64,000 bases of DNA, from positions 806,001 to 870,000 of the forward strand of contig NZ_JBHSMC010000001.1 in the NCBI RefSeq assembly GCF_042655485.1. The letters are read 5' to 3'. This stretch comes from Lederbergia graminis (GTDB lineage Bacteria; Bacillota; Bacilli; Bacillales; Bacillaceae_C). How positions within the stretch are numbered: the first letter of the stretch is position 1; the number at the start of each line of letters is the position of its first letter. Shown here one piece after another: positions 41,299 to 50,852 of the stretch. The position numbers and the translations under genes are program-made. A model generated the notes under the pieces. That model saw nothing but the letters and a program-made list of their open reading frames with translations. It had not been told where the DNA came from and searched no databases.

Positions 41299-41345
41299 AA
41301 ACCTTCCAAAAAAATCACAATGATTCTTTTTGGAAGGATTCTTTT
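41299..41345. terminator. Bidirectional terminator, prpE / RluD-type gene
   Basis: The stem AACCTTCCAAAAA / TTTTTGGAAGGATT with T tracts on both strands overlaps the last codons of the pseudouridine synthase gene. Confidence 0.7.
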
Positions 41346-42250
41346 AGTTGCAGTAATTGCTTCATATCATCAGGCAATGGAGCAGTAAGTTGCAATAATT
41401 TTGATTGAAATGGATGGTGAAACTGAATCTCTGAACAATGAAGCGCCTGACGCTCCAACAACACTACATCACCACCATATAAATCATCTCCAATTAATGG
41501 ATGATTAATAAATGCCATATGAACTCTGATCTGATGGGTTCTACCAGTTTCTAATTTTAGTCTAACATGAGAAAAGGAAGGATACTCAACGAGCTTTTGA
41601 AAATGTGTCACTGCATATTGCCCATCCATTCTAACTTCCCTCTCGATAATACTATTTGGATTGCGACCAATTGCAGCGTGAATGGTCCCCATTTCTTCTA
41701 ACCCAATGCCTCCGACAAATGCTTCATAATATCGCTTAATTTCGTGTCTTTGTTGCATGATACTCAAGAGATGATGCGCATGCCTATGTTTTGCAATTAA
41801 TACTAGCCCTGATGTATCACGATCTAGCCTAGTGACAATATGAATAGCTGCATGGATTCCCGTGCTTTCATAATAATGAACAAGTGCATTTGCTAAACTT
41901 GCAGTTGGATGCTCCCGCGAAGGAATTGTATTCATATATGGAGGCTTATTTATCACTAAAATGTCTCGATCCTCATATAAAATTTCTAAAGGTATGTTCT
42001 CCCCTAGCATTTGTTGATTCTTATCCTCCATTGGAAAAACAACTTCCACTATATCTAACTGCTGCAATTTATATTTTACTGTTTTTTCTACATTATTTAC
42101 TTTAATGAATCCACCCGAAAATTTAATATCAGTTAACGCTCTACTAGATATGTTTTTTTCCTTCAAAAAAGTTTTTAACTCTTTACCAATATCATCATCG
42201 GTAATATGCCAGGTTAATGTAAATTGCTCCTGCACGTTAATTAGTCCCAT
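41315..42250 (-). CDS. RluA/RluD family pseudouridine synthase (YjbO-like)
   Basis: This is a predicted RNA pseudouridine synthase of 311 residues from the ATG at 42250. It has an N-terminal S4-like RNA-binding region (~20-85: LKTFLKEKNISSRALTDIKF) and the catalytic domain (~95-300) with HIVTRLDRDTSGLVLIAKH, where the Asp is the catalytic residue, and LETGRTHQIRVHMAFINHPLIGDDLYG. The start is uncertain. The ATG overlaps the nadK stop by 14 bases and lacks a good ribosome binding site, and a GTG at 42235 is the alternative. Translation is probably coupled to nadK. Confidence 0.9.
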   Translation of the reverse strand: MGLINVQEQFTLTWHITDDDIGKELKTFLKEKNISSRALTDIKFSGGFIKVNNVEKTVKYKLQQLDIVEVVFPMEDKNQQMLGENIPLEILYEDRDILVINKPPYMNTIPSREHPTASLANALVHYYESTGIHAAIHIVTRLDRDTSGLVLIAKHRHAHHLLSIMQQRHEIKRYYEAFVGGIGLEEMGTIHAAIGRNPNSIIEREVRMDGQYAVTHFQKLVEYPSFSHVRLKLETGRTHQIRVHMAFINHPLIGDDLYGGDVVLLERQALHCSEIQFHHPFQSKLLQLTAPLPDDMKQLLQLKESFQKESL

Positions 42251-43040
42251 CTGAAATAAATGAATCGTGTACCCTTTTCCAGAAAGGGAAAGGTCTAAAT
42301 CTAGCAAAACGCACTTTTTCATCGGCCACACGAAACTGTATAGACTTCACATCTCGGTGCATAACAGTTAAATGATCAATTGTTACATGAAAGTCAAAGT
42401 CCTTAACTGGCTTTAAAACAACTGTGTGATGATCTGGCAATATAAGTGGTGAACCTACTGTACGAAAGACACGATTGTTGATGGAAGCTATTTCAGTTAA
42501 CTGAATTGCATGTAAAGATGGATGGATGATAGCTCCGCCTAATGCTTTATTATACGCCGTACTACCAGATGGAGTAGAAATACATAATCCGTCACCACGG
42601 AAACGTTCAAAATGATCTCCCCTAATCTCAATGTCCATAACAAAAGTACCTACAAGACTTTTCACTGTAGATTCATTCAATGCAAGATATCTTGTTTCTT
42701 TACCACCATGTCGATAACGAATAATTGTTTCCAATAACGGGTATTCAATCACTTGGTAATGTGTTTTCGCTATAGCGATCACTAATTTTTCGATTTCACT
42801 TGGTACCCAATCAGCATAGAATCCTAAATGACCAGTATGCACTCCGACAAATGCAGTCTTATCTAATCTTGAACTATAACGATGAAACGCGTATAGCAAT
42901 GTTCCATCACCGCCAACCGATATAACAATATCTGGTTTCCCCTCATCATATATTAGTTCAAAGTCTTCTAAATACGTTCTCATTTTTTGCTTTAGTGCAT
43001 TTGATTCTGGATTTCCTTTTGAAGTTATAGCAAATCTCAA
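42237..43040 (-). CDS. nadK: NAD kinase
   Basis: This enzyme phosphorylates NAD to NADP with ATP. The protein has 267 residues when started from the TTG at 43040. The motif VSVGGDGTLL (~46-55) is the GGDG catalytic loop, and CISTPSGSTAYNKALGGAIIHP (~149-170) is the NAD-binding element. The TTG is chosen because AAAGGA ends 7 bases before it and the protein then starts MRFAITSKGN, matching the family, whereas the ATG three codons earlier touches the same AAAGG with no spacing. It stands between relQ and the pseudouridine synthase gene as in B. subtilis. Confidence 0.94.
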   Translation of the reverse strand: MRFAITSKGNPESNALKQKMRTYLEDFELIYDEGKPDIVISVGGDGTLLYAFHRYSSRLDKTAFVGVHTGHLGFYADWVPSEIEKLVIAIAKTHYQVIEYPLLETIIRYRHGGKETRYLALNESTVKSLVGTFVMDIEIRGDHFERFRGDGLCISTPSGSTAYNKALGGAIIHPSLHAIQLTEIASINNRVFRTVGSPLILPDHHTVVLKPVKDFDFHVTIDHLTVMHRDVKSIQFRVADEKVRFARFRPFPFWKRVHDSFISDGTN

Positions 43041-43068
43041 AATACTCATCCTTTCATAGGAAGTTGTA

Positions 43069-43707
43069 CTACTTATCGATCTTTTTTCCCGTTTCCTTAT
43101 TTTTTGTAAAATAAACTTGAGCTTCTTGAATCTCATCTTTTATTTTTGACATTTCTTCATCCAGACGAAATGCTGCCTCAGCAGCACCTTGAAGTCGTTT
43201 ATTAATTTCTTCTGGAAACTGCCCCTTATATTTATAGTTTAAAGAGTGCTCAATAGTTGCCCAGAAGTTCATCGCTAAAGTTCGAATTTGTATTTCAGCT
43301 AATATTTTCTTCTCCCCTGTAATTGTTTGAACAGGATATTCAATAACAACGTGATAAGAGCGATAGCCACTTGGTTTTTTATGAGAAATATAATTTCTTT
43401 CTTCTACAATTCGAAAGTCGTTTCTATTTCGCAGTAATTTCACCACTGTTTCAATATCATCTACAAATTGACACATCATGCGTAGCCCTGCAATATCTTG
43501 CATTTCTGTCGCTAATTTATCCAGTGGAATATTCTTAATCCTTGCTTTATCTAATATGCTAGCAACCGGCTTCACACGACCCGTTACGAATTCAATTGGG
43601 GAGTGAGTATGTTCTTGTTCAAATTGGCGTCTCATCCCCTTTAACTTTATTTTTAATTCTTCAATTGCTTGTTTATATGGTGCTAAAAATTGGTCCCAAT
43701 TGTTCAC
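43069..43707 (-). CDS. relQ: Small alarmone synthetase RelQ / SAS1 (YjbM)
   Basis: This stand-alone (p)ppGpp synthetase of 212 residues has the synthetase domain (~40-155: GRVKPVASILDKARIKNI, DIAGLRMMCQF, KPSGYRSYHVVIEYP, LAEIQIRTLAMNFWATIEHSLNYK) and a helical C-terminus used for tetramer assembly. No hydrolase domain is present. It transfers pyrophosphate from ATP to GDP or GTP in stress. It starts the relQ-nadK-rluD unit; nadK begins 28 bases after its stop. Confidence 0.95.
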   Translation of the reverse strand: MNNWDQFLAPYKQAIEELKIKLKGMRRQFEQEHTHSPIEFVTGRVKPVASILDKARIKNIPLDKLATEMQDIAGLRMMCQFVDDIETVVKLLRNRNDFRIVEERNYISHKKPSGYRSYHVVIEYPVQTITGEKKILAEIQIRTLAMNFWATIEHSLNYKYKGQFPEEINKRLQGAAEAAFRLDEEMSKIKDEIQEAQVYFTKNKETGKKIDK

Positions 43708-43869
43708 TTACATGTCACCTCTTCAAAGTTAAACACAATCTCAATCATTTATAATAGAATAATCGCCTCTTTATTTTAGCATAAACATTATATTTTCCTA
43801 TTAAAAACAATTGAAACAAAGAGAATTTAAAAGGATAATACTGATAAGAACTTGTAAGGGGACATACGT

Positions 43870-44445
43870 ATGTCAAGAAACTTGGAAATTGAATTTAAAA
43901 ATATTGTATCGAAATCGGAATTTGACTATCTGATCGAGTCATTTCAGATTTCAGAAAAGGATTTCTTCACTCAAATTAATCATTACTTTGATACAAAACT
44001 ACTTTCATTAAGGAATGTTGGTGCTGCTTTAAGAATTAGAGAACTCCCTAATAGAAGTGAGTTAACTTTAAAGATTCCTCAAGGTCAAGGTTTACTGGAG
44101 ATAAATGATCATCTTACTGAACATCAAGTTAAGGAGATTATGACATATAGCCACTTCCCACCATGTGAAGTACTCAATGAACTACGAAAAATGGAAATTG
44201 AGCAAGATGAAATTGAATGTGTTGGTTCATTGCGTACTGATCGTGCAGAAATTCCCTATAAAAACGGAACATTAGTTTTTGATCATAGCTATTATTTAGG
44301 GAAAGAAGATTTTGAGATAGAATATGAAGTAGCTAATTGGGATGAGGGAAATGATATTTTCAGACAGTTATTAATGGAGTATAATATTAAAGTGAGACCT
44401 ACATTAAGTAAAATTGCCCGTCTTTATGAACAAAAAATGAGGTGA
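43870..44445 (+). CDS. yjbK: CYTH domain protein YjbK (triphosphate tunnel metalloenzyme)
   Basis: The 191-residue protein with the CYTH N-terminal signature MSRNLEIEFKNIV (ExExK-type: E-I-E-F-K) folds as a triphosphate tunnel enzyme. Further basic and acidic tunnel residues are seen in AALRIRELPNRSELTLKIP and FEIEYEVANW. Relatives hydrolyse inorganic triphosphate or act on nucleotide triphosphates; the substrate of YjbK is not settled. It is divergent from relQ and 6 bases upstream of the transglycosylase gene. Confidence 0.9.
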   Translation: MSRNLEIEFKNIVSKSEFDYLIESFQISEKDFFTQINHYFDTKLLSLRNVGAALRIRELPNRSELTLKIPQGQGLLEINDHLTEHQVKEIMTYSHFPPCEVLNELRKMEIEQDEIECVGSLRTDRAEIPYKNGTLVFDHSYYLGKEDFEIEYEVANWDEGNDIFRQLLMEYNIKVRPTLSKIARLYEQKMR

Positions 44446-44451
44446 GACTCT

Positions 44452-45102
44452 ATGAATACATTAGGTCAAATAAAATCATTAATGGAACTGCAATTACTAC
44501 AGGGATTCTCCCGCTCTAATAACAAATCCACTAATAGCCAGGATTTTCAACAACTACTACAACAAACGATATTAGAATCTACATCTAACTCTGCAAGAAA
44601 CGGATCTATAAATCATCATGTATTAGGTACTGTTCAGTATCTGCAATATCAACCCTCATTTGCCAGAACAGAAATTGATAATGCAATGGTTCAAGAAGCA
44701 ACTACTAGTACATTTGAAGCATCTTCTAAAGAGATAGATGACATAGTGGAAGAAATAGCAAAAAAATATAACCTGCCCGTAAAATTAATTAAATCGGTTA
44801 TTAAACATGAATCTAACTTTAATCCTACTGCAGTTAGTAGTGCAGGTGCTTCAGGACTTATGCAACTTATGCCTAAAACAGCCCGTGGACTAGGAGTTAC
44901 AGATATATTTGATCCTGTACAAAATATTAATGGTGGTAGTAAATATTTACGAAACATGCTTGATAAATATAATGGTGATTTAACACTCGCGCTAGCTGCC
45001 TATAATGCTGGTCCTGGTAATGTTGATAAATATGGAGGTATCCCTCCTTTTAAAGAAACACAAAACTATGTAAAAAAAGTCTTAGGAACATTTTATAGCT
45101 AA
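44452..45102 (+). CDS. yjbJ: Lytic transglycosylase with SLT domain (YjbJ-like)
   Basis: The 216-residue protein has a polar N-terminal half (~1-95, Gln/Ser/Asn rich) without a clear signal peptide, and a C-terminal SLT (Slt70-type) domain (~98-216). The catalytic Glu lies in IKHESNFNPTAVSSAGASGLMQLMP, and YNAGPGNVDKYGGIP follows. It should cleave peptidoglycan with formation of 1,6-anhydro-muramic ends. Export without a standard signal peptide is as in the B. subtilis homologue. It is cotranscribed with yjbK. Confidence 0.88.
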   Translation: MNTLGQIKSLMELQLLQGFSRSNNKSTNSQDFQQLLQQTILESTSNSARNGSINHHVLGTVQYLQYQPSFARTEIDNAMVQEATTSTFEASSKEIDDIVEEIAKKYNLPVKLIKSVIKHESNFNPTAVSSAGASGLMQLMPKTARGLGVTDIFDPVQNINGGSKYLRNMLDKYNGDLTLALAAYNAGPGNVDKYGGIPPFKETQNYVKKVLGTFYS

Positions 45103-45494
45103 AACGACTAGACTTATATCTGTGCAAGTACATCTGCAAACGGAAATACACTTCGCTCTTCTAAGCACCTTGGAAAGCGAAGTGTATTTTCTCCGTGGTA
45201 GGATTCAATTCCTATTAAATATCCCTTCAAAAATAAGCTGTATTTTGTATTCTTGAAAACCCCTCTTATAAGAACCACACTCGAAATTTCACAGCAGTGA
45301 CGCTTTCCTACAAAATACCTGCAAATTTACATGAATTAGTTCAATTAAAAATCTTGTCCATATTTTCCCTAGCCTATTTCTTTCCTCTTCTTTTTTTGTG
45401 ATTAGATTCACACAGTACTATTTATTTGAGTTATTAAAAAGTCGTTGCTACAATATACATACTAATTAACACAACGAAAAAAGGAGCGATTCAT
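45103..45494. other. Intergenic region with a long imperfect hairpin
   Basis: A hairpin at 45141-45195 has arms CGGAAATACACTTCGCT and AGCGAAGTGTATTTTCTCCG. Its arms are related to the CGGAAATACACTACGC end of the dispersed repeats at 26504 and 60314-60590. It may act as the terminator of yjbK-yjbJ. The rest, about 280 bases, must hold the promoter of yjbH; I see nothing else in it. Confidence 0.55.
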
Positions 45495-46346
45495 ATGGTT
45501 TCGAATAGTAGCATGCCGTATGACTCGAATTTAACTAATAATAAGCCTTTGGAGATATATTTATTCATCGATCCATTTTGTTTAGATTGTTGGTCACTTG
45601 CTCCAATAATTAGTAAACTACAAATGGAATATGGCGATTACTTTACGTTAAAGTATGTATTATGCGGAAAATTGGATGTACTTAATAAAAAAATAAGTAA
45701 CATTTCAGAAGATCAGTATAATAGCAACTGTCACTCTAGAGAAATTGATCATAGTTCTGATAAATGTGTTTTCTTACCTCATTTAGCTGCGATAAGTATT
45801 AAAGCTGCTGAATTACAAGGGAAAAGAGCTGGCATTCGTTTTATCCGGAGACTACAAGAATTACTTTTTGTTGAGAATAAAGATATTACAGATATTAATG
45901 TGTTACAGCATTGCGCACAAAATATTGGGTTAGATCTAGATGAATTTATACGTGATATTTATTCACCTAGTGCTGCAAAAGCTTTTCAATGTGATGTGCG
46001 AATCTCAGCTGAGATGGAAGTAAATGAAATGCCAGCGATGGTATTCTTTAACGAAAATATTGAGGATGAAGGCTTGAAAATCACAGGTCTCTATTCCTAT
46101 GATATTTATGTTCAGGTTTTGACAGAACTGTTAGAATGTAAACCAAAACCAGCGGAAAAGCCACCATTGGAACTATTTTTATCGATAAACCCAATTATCG
46201 CTGTTCAAGACTTAGCTATGATCTATGATCAACCTGTCCACAAAATAGAAAGACAAATGAAGCAACTACAACTTCAAAGAAAAGCACAGAAATTACAAGC
46301 TAAAAATGGACCAGTATGGAAATATACTTCTAAATGTTTATATTAA
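45495..46346 (+). CDS. spxH: ClpXP adaptor protein SpxH (YjbH)
   Basis: This DsbA/FrnE-like thioredoxin-fold protein of 283 residues presents Spx to ClpXP for degradation. The motif FIDPFCLDCWSLAP near residues 24-37 carries the CxxC pair, and a His/Cys-rich stretch (NCHSREIDHSSDKC) follows. The C-terminal ~60 residues form a helical region (HKIERQMKQLQLQRKAQKLQ). AAAGGAGCG precedes the ATG. Its target gene spx is encoded 5 kb further on. Confidence 0.9.
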   Translation: MVSNSSMPYDSNLTNNKPLEIYLFIDPFCLDCWSLAPIISKLQMEYGDYFTLKYVLCGKLDVLNKKISNISEDQYNSNCHSREIDHSSDKCVFLPHLAAISIKAAELQGKRAGIRFIRRLQELLFVENKDITDINVLQHCAQNIGLDLDEFIRDIYSPSAAKAFQCDVRISAEMEVNEMPAMVFFNENIEDEGLKITGLYSYDIYVQVLTELLECKPKPAEKPPLELFLSINPIIAVQDLAMIYDQPVHKIERQMKQLQLQRKAQKLQAKNGPVWKYTSKCLY

Positions 46347-46434
46347 ACAGAGTTTAGGACCATTTTGATAAGCATCCCAGACAATTTACAGTTTGAACAA
46401 TATTTTTCCAATAAGATTATAGAAGGAAATTCGA

Positions 46435-46485
46435 GCCGAACTAACTTGAAAAAAATTCAAGTAATAGTTTGGCTTTTTACTTATT
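46435..46485 (+). terminator. Terminator of spxH
   Basis: The stem AGCCGAACTAACTTGAA / TTCAAGTAATAGTTTGGCT followed by TTTTT on the + strand, about 90 bases beyond the stop. Confidence 0.7.
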
Positions 46486-46573
46486 TTCATTATCCTCCCA
46501 GTTTTATTCTTCAGCATGTTTATAGTATATAGGGCATATATTAAAATAAAAACAACAGATGGGAGATTTATCC

Positions 46574-46750
46574 TTGCATAAGTTCGTGCTTATTTCACTT
46601 ATCATCCTTTCCGTCATTTGCTTCTTTATCAATATATTAGGGCTAATGAATATCATCCCGTTATTTATCACCTCTCCACTACTATTTATCACACTACTTG
46701 GACTACTTCTTTTTCTTAACGATAGAAATAAATTTAGAGGCTTTCATTAA
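46574..46750 (+). CDS. Small two-span membrane protein of unknown function
   Basis: A 58-residue protein starts at TTG (46574) with GGGAG 8 bases upstream (MHKFVLISLIILSVICFFINIL). It has two hydrophobic segments (~4-22 and ~25-47) and a short polar tail LNDRNKFRGFH. A possible -10-like TATAGT lies about 50 bases upstream. The ATG at 46559 is an alternative with no ribosome binding site. I do not recognise a family, and small hydrophobic frames can arise by chance, so it is only moderately supported. Confidence 0.45.
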   Translation: MHKFVLISLIILSVICFFINILGLMNIIPLFITSPLLFITLLGLLLFLNDRNKFRGFH

Positions 46751-46849
46751 TAATGTACAAAGAGCTGTGTAACCAACACATTAACCACGTTTAGCCTAGT
46801 TGCAGCACTAGCACAAAAAAATCACATAAGAAATCAAGAGATTATGCGT

Positions 46850-46905
46850 ATAAAAAGATAGGGACTGACGAAAAAGTCAATTTTATGACTTTTTTCGTCA
46901 GTCCC
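46850..46905 (-). terminator. Terminator of pepF
   Basis: The very long stem GGGACTGACGAAAAAAGTCA / TGACTTTTTCGTCAGTCCC with a T-rich - strand tail stands 7 bases beyond the pepF stop. Confidence 0.85.
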
Positions 46906-46911
46906 ACTATT

Positions 46912-48732
46912 TTATTCTGCAAGTAATGCTTCCATTTCATTAAGTTTTTCTTCAAAGACTTTACATGCAGCTTCAATTGGTTCAGATGTAGTCATGTCGA
47001 CTCCAGCTTTTTTCAAAACTTCAATCGGATAATCCGAACTTCCTGCTTTCAGGAATCCAAGGTAGCGTTCAACCGCTGGTTCTCCTTCTTCAAGAATTTG
47101 TTTCGACAATGCAGCTGCAGCACTGAATCCAGTTGCATATTGATACACATAGTAATTGTAATAGAAATGAGGAATTCTAGACCATTCTAGTCCGATTTCA
47201 TCATCAATAATAATATCTTCCTCACCGAAGTACTTTTGATTTAATGCATAATATTCTTTCGTTAACATTTCTGCTGTTAATGCAACACCTTCTTGAGCTT
47301 TCTTATGGATTAAATGCTCGAATTCAGCAAACATTGTTTGTCTAAACACAGTTCCACGGAAGCCCTCAAGATAATGATTAATTAAATATAATTGTTGCTG
47401 TTTGTCATCCGTTTGTTTCAGCATATAATCTCCAAGTAATGCTTCATTACAAGTTGATGCAACCTCTGCAACAAATATTGAATAATCTCCATAAGGATAT
47501 GGTTGAGTTTTCCGAGTGTAATAACTATGCACACTATGTCCAAACTCATGAGCTAAAGTATAAAGATTATTAACATTATCTTGCCAATTCATCAATATAT
47601 AAGGATTTGTCCCATAGGTACCAGATGAGTAAGCACCACTGCGCTTCCCTTTATTCTCTTCCACATCGACCCAACGATTTGAAAATCCTTCTTTCAGAAT
47701 GTTTACATACTCCTCTCCTAAAGGCTGTAGTCCAGCAATAACTAATTCTTTTGCTTCGTCATAGGAGATCTCCATTTTCACATCTTTCACTAATGGCGTA
47801 TATAAATCATACATATGCAGCTTATCAACACCGAGAACCTTTCTACGGAGTTTAACGTAACGATGCAATAAGTGCAGATTTTTATTAATCGTTTCTACTA
47901 AATTGTCATACACGCTTTCCGGAATATTATTAGCGGCTAATGCTGCTTGTCGTGCTGATTGATAATTTCTAGCACTTGCATAGAAATTATCCTTTTTAAC
48001 AGTGCCACTTAATGTACTAGAGAAAGTATTACTAAATTTCCCATACGTTTCATAAACCTTTTTAAAGGCTGCTTCACGAACACTTCTATCTTGGCTTTCC
48101 AAGAACTTCACATAATTCCCATGGGAAATTTGAATATCATTTCCATTCTCATCTTTAATAACTGGAAATTCTAAATCTGCATTATTTAACATTCCAAATG
48201 TTGTACTGGAGGATCCTAGTACTTCAGAAGCTTGTGCAAGAAGAGCCTCTTGTTCAGCAGATAATACATGTCCACGTTGTAAATTAATTTCTTCTAGTGC
48301 ATGTTTATAGAGTTGTAAATCTTTATTCTCTTCTACAAATTGCGCTAGTTTACTTTCATCTATATCTAAAATTTCTGGAACGATATATGAGAATTCACTT
48401 GCAACAACTGAATATAGACTTTCAGCACGTGCATTCAAACCTTGATAATGGGAATTACCAGTATCCTGATCATATCGCATATGAGCATATGTATACAGCT
48501 TACCCATTCTTTCGGATACTTTGGATTGGAATTGAAGAGCTTCATATAATGTCTCAGAGCTGTCACTTAGCTTACCTTTATAATTACCAGCTTCCTTTAA
48601 AAGTCCTTTAATATCTTCATATTCCTTTTCCCAAGCATCATCACTTTCAAAAATGTCTTCTAATCTCCATGTCAATTCCTCAGGAATTTCTGAGCGCGCA
48701 GGAAGAGTTTTTACTGCTGTTTCGTTGGCCAT
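46912..48732 (-). CDS. pepF: Oligoendopeptidase F (M3 family)
   Basis: This cytoplasmic zinc metallopeptidase cuts short peptides. The 606-residue protein has an N-terminal helical domain (~20-190) and a C-terminal M3 domain with the zinc motif LAHEFGHSVHSYY (HExxH) at ~385-397 and the third-ligand Glu in FVAEVASTCNEALL (~418-431). The ATG at 48732 is chosen because GGAGG is 6 bases upstream; the ATG two codons earlier abuts it. In B. subtilis the neighbouring coiA/pepF pair is a competence-region arrangement, and the same order holds here. Confidence 0.95.
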   Translation of the reverse strand: MANETAVKTLPARSEIPEELTWRLEDIFESDDAWEKEYEDIKGLLKEAGNYKGKLSDSSETLYEALQFQSKVSERMGKLYTYAHMRYDQDTGNSHYQGLNARAESLYSVVASEFSYIVPEILDIDESKLAQFVEENKDLQLYKHALEEINLQRGHVLSAEQEALLAQASEVLGSSSTTFGMLNNADLEFPVIKDENGNDIQISHGNYVKFLESQDRSVREAAFKKVYETYGKFSNTFSSTLSGTVKKDNFYASARNYQSARQAALAANNIPESVYDNLVETINKNLHLLHRYVKLRRKVLGVDKLHMYDLYTPLVKDVKMEISYDEAKELVIAGLQPLGEEYVNILKEGFSNRWVDVEENKGKRSGAYSSGTYGTNPYILMNWQDNVNNLYTLAHEFGHSVHSYYTRKTQPYPYGDYSIFVAEVASTCNEALLGDYMLKQTDDKQQQLYLINHYLEGFRGTVFRQTMFAEFEHLIHKKAQEGVALTAEMLTKEYYALNQKYFGEEDIIIDDEIGLEWSRIPHFYYNYYVYQYATGFSAAAALSKQILEEGEPAVERYLGFLKAGSSDYPIEVLKKAGVDMTTSEPIEAACKVFEEKLNEMEALLAE

Positions 48733-48877
48733 TGCCATCCTCCATTCTAAATAACACTACTTTTAAAATTCTTTCGAAAACCGAAAGTTTAATTACATTA
48801 CTTATTCTACTAAATATTCAATAATCCTGCCAATTTTAATTATTTCGTTAGCTTCTTTATATCGGATATTCATTCTT

Positions 48878-50095
48878 TTAATTGTATGAATTATCTCTCC
48901 TATAACTAGTATGACCAAAGCTTATATTCCTATATAAACTTTCCTCTTGCTTTTGTAATTGTTCCATCGTTTGTGGAATCAAAATATTTCTTTTCTTTTC
49001 AAATAAATCTATTCCCTTACGGTCGAAATATTCCAGTTTAGAAAGTACATGGATATATTCTGCCAGCGCTTCCTTCCATCTCTGTTCTTTTTCTAGTGGT
49101 AAATCTCTTGCAATAATGTGACCTGAACGTATTCTGTTCTCGATTTTATGATGTACATACTTCAAAGAAAATGTTTGACCAATTTTTATGTTCTTCAAGG
49201 AGTCTAAGTAAGTGTAAAATTGCCATTCTACTGGATGTGAGTGAAAGTATTCTTTATAGAGAGTGGGAATTCCTATAATTGGTGGTAAGTGAAATGGATG
49301 ATGTTTGTGGATATATACATTTTTTAGAAAGGGATCTGATTTTAAATTTCCATAATAGACTTTTGTTTGTAACCAGTTATTTTTTTCTTGTATCCAGCGT
49401 TTAACATTTAAGGATTTTGGATGGAATACATTTCTTGTGTATGAATTTCCATTTAAAGATTGCACCTGATAAGATGCTGCAATTTTTCTGGACGTTAATG
49501 AAGTAATGCCAGTTAGATAATGGAACATCTCATCACTTGGATCATAACTTATACTAGATAGCCCACTATTGCCCCGCTGTTTTACAAAACTCCACTGAAA
49601 GTCAGATAATCGAAAGAAATTCTTTGAATATTGCTGCTGAAATGGTAAGCCACCAATAATCCAAATTGGAATAATACCAGCTGATAAATAACCATTTGTT
49701 CTCTTTCTGATTATGTCACGAGATATTGGGCTACATTGGAACTCAATCGCATAGGAATGATTCTCTTGCTTAATAAAAATATCTGGTCTTTGTTTGATTG
49801 TTGGAAGATACACCTCTAAGTACACACTTTTAACTTTACTCTTAAAAAATGTAAAAAGCTGTTTCTTTCCTTGCAAATGCTGGTGGCTTTCAGGCTCTGA
49901 TACTGAGGAACTACAATTGGAGAATTTGAGGTGGGAAAAGTGGGGAATCCGTATTTCACCTACTTTCAAAATTACACGTTCTTTACATATTGGACAATAG
50001 AAGTTTTGGTTTTGTAATGTACTTCTAATTTGTTGAGGTGACATGTCACCTGCTAATGAAATAAAATTTCCATTTTCATTATAAGCTGTTAACAA
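48878..50095 (-). CDS. coiA: Competence protein CoiA-like
   Basis: The 405-residue protein has a CoiA-type N-terminus (~1-150), in which CPICKERVILKVGEIRIPHFSHL provides a zinc-ribbon-like C-x2-C..H. The nuclease-like core YLPTIKQRPDIFIKQENHSYAIEFQCSPIS (~96-125) follows, with the D..E-x-Q pattern of PD-(D/E)XK enzymes. CoiA acts after DNA uptake in recombination. The start is TTG with GGAAGTGG upstream. It lies between pepF and mecA. Confidence 0.88.
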   Translation of the reverse strand: MLTAYNENGNFISLAGDMSPQQIRSTLQNQNFYCPICKERVILKVGEIRIPHFSHLKFSNCSSSVSEPESHQHLQGKKQLFTFFKSKVKSVYLEVYLPTIKQRPDIFIKQENHSYAIEFQCSPISRDIIRKRTNGYLSAGIIPIWIIGGLPFQQQYSKNFFRLSDFQWSFVKQRGNSGLSSISYDPSDEMFHYLTGITSLTSRKIAASYQVQSLNGNSYTRNVFHPKSLNVKRWIQEKNNWLQTKVYYGNLKSDPFLKNVYIHKHHPFHLPPIIGIPTLYKEYFHSHPVEWQFYTYLDSLKNIKIGQTFSLKYVHHKIENRIRSGHIIARDLPLEKEQRWKEALAEYIHVLSKLEYFDRKGIDLFEKKRNILIPQTMEQLQKQEESLYRNISFGHTSYRRDNSYN

Positions 50096-50158
50096 CTCAC
50101 CACTTCCTTTCTTACACTAATATTTCTACAATCATTCATAAAATCCTTTTTAATTACA

Positions 50159-50189
50159 AGAAAAAACCGATTTCAATTTGAAATCGGCT
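50159..50189 (-). terminator. Terminator of mecA
   Basis: Perfect stem GCCGATTTCAA / TTGAAATCGG followed by TTTTTT on the - strand. Confidence 0.85.
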
Positions 50190-50192
50190 TAA

Positions 50193-50852
50193 TTAATTAA
50201 AGTATTGATTTATTGTAGAAAACACATTATCCTTCATCACAACTTTACCATATTCCTCCAGGAAGAAAGTGGTATATGGACTATCTACTCCATATTCTAG
50301 AAGTAAGCTTAATGCATCCTCAATTGTGTCGTCGTCAATATTATCGGCCAAGAACTTAATATATAGATGATACTTATCATCATAAGAATAAAGCGTTGTT
50401 GTTACATCTTCAAAATTTTGAACTTTTGCTAAAGAAATGACATGTTCTAAATCGTTAAACTCCATCATAAACTCAAGAAGTTTATCGTCAATTTTCTCAA
50501 TTGCTCCGAGTTTGAAATTTTGATCTAAATAATCAGCCATATTCTCATTAAGAGGAATGCTATCTATTTTTGCATCAGGAATAGGTAGTTCCAATCGACG
50601 CCCATCCTTAGAAATTTGTGCTTTTGTGACTATAACTTCTAGTCCCTTATCTAAGGCTTGAACTTGAATCCAAAGTGGTCCTTCAGGGACAAATTCATCT
50701 TCAAGATGAATTTCCTCCATCATCTCCCAGAAAAGTTCTTCACTCTTCTCGCGATTGTACCAGATCTCTTCTCGATCAAAGCCTCGCTCTTCTATGTCAA
50801 CATACGAAATATAAAACTTAACCGTATACTCATTTATTCGTTCTATTTCCAC
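50193..50852 (-). CDS. mecA: ClpC adaptor protein MecA
   Basis: The 219-residue adaptor targets ComK and other proteins to ClpCP. The N-terminal substrate-binding domain (MEIERINEYTVKFYISYVDIEERGFDREEIWYN, ~1-80) is followed by an acidic linker and a C-terminal ClpC-binding domain (~125-219: LEHVISLAK..YKYHLYIKF..EYGK). The start is GTG at 50852 with GGGAGTG upstream. It lies in the order spx-mecA-coiA-pepF known from B. subtilis. Confidence 0.95.
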   Translation of the reverse strand: MEIERINEYTVKFYISYVDIEERGFDREEIWYNREKSEELFWEMMEEIHLEDEFVPEGPLWIQVQALDKGLEVIVTKAQISKDGRRLELPIPDAKIDSIPLNENMADYLDQNFKLGAIEKIDDKLLEFMMEFNDLEHVISLAKVQNFEDVTTTLYSYDDKYHLYIKFLADNIDDDTIEDALSLLLEYGVDSPYTTFFLEEYGKVVMKDNVFSTINQYFN

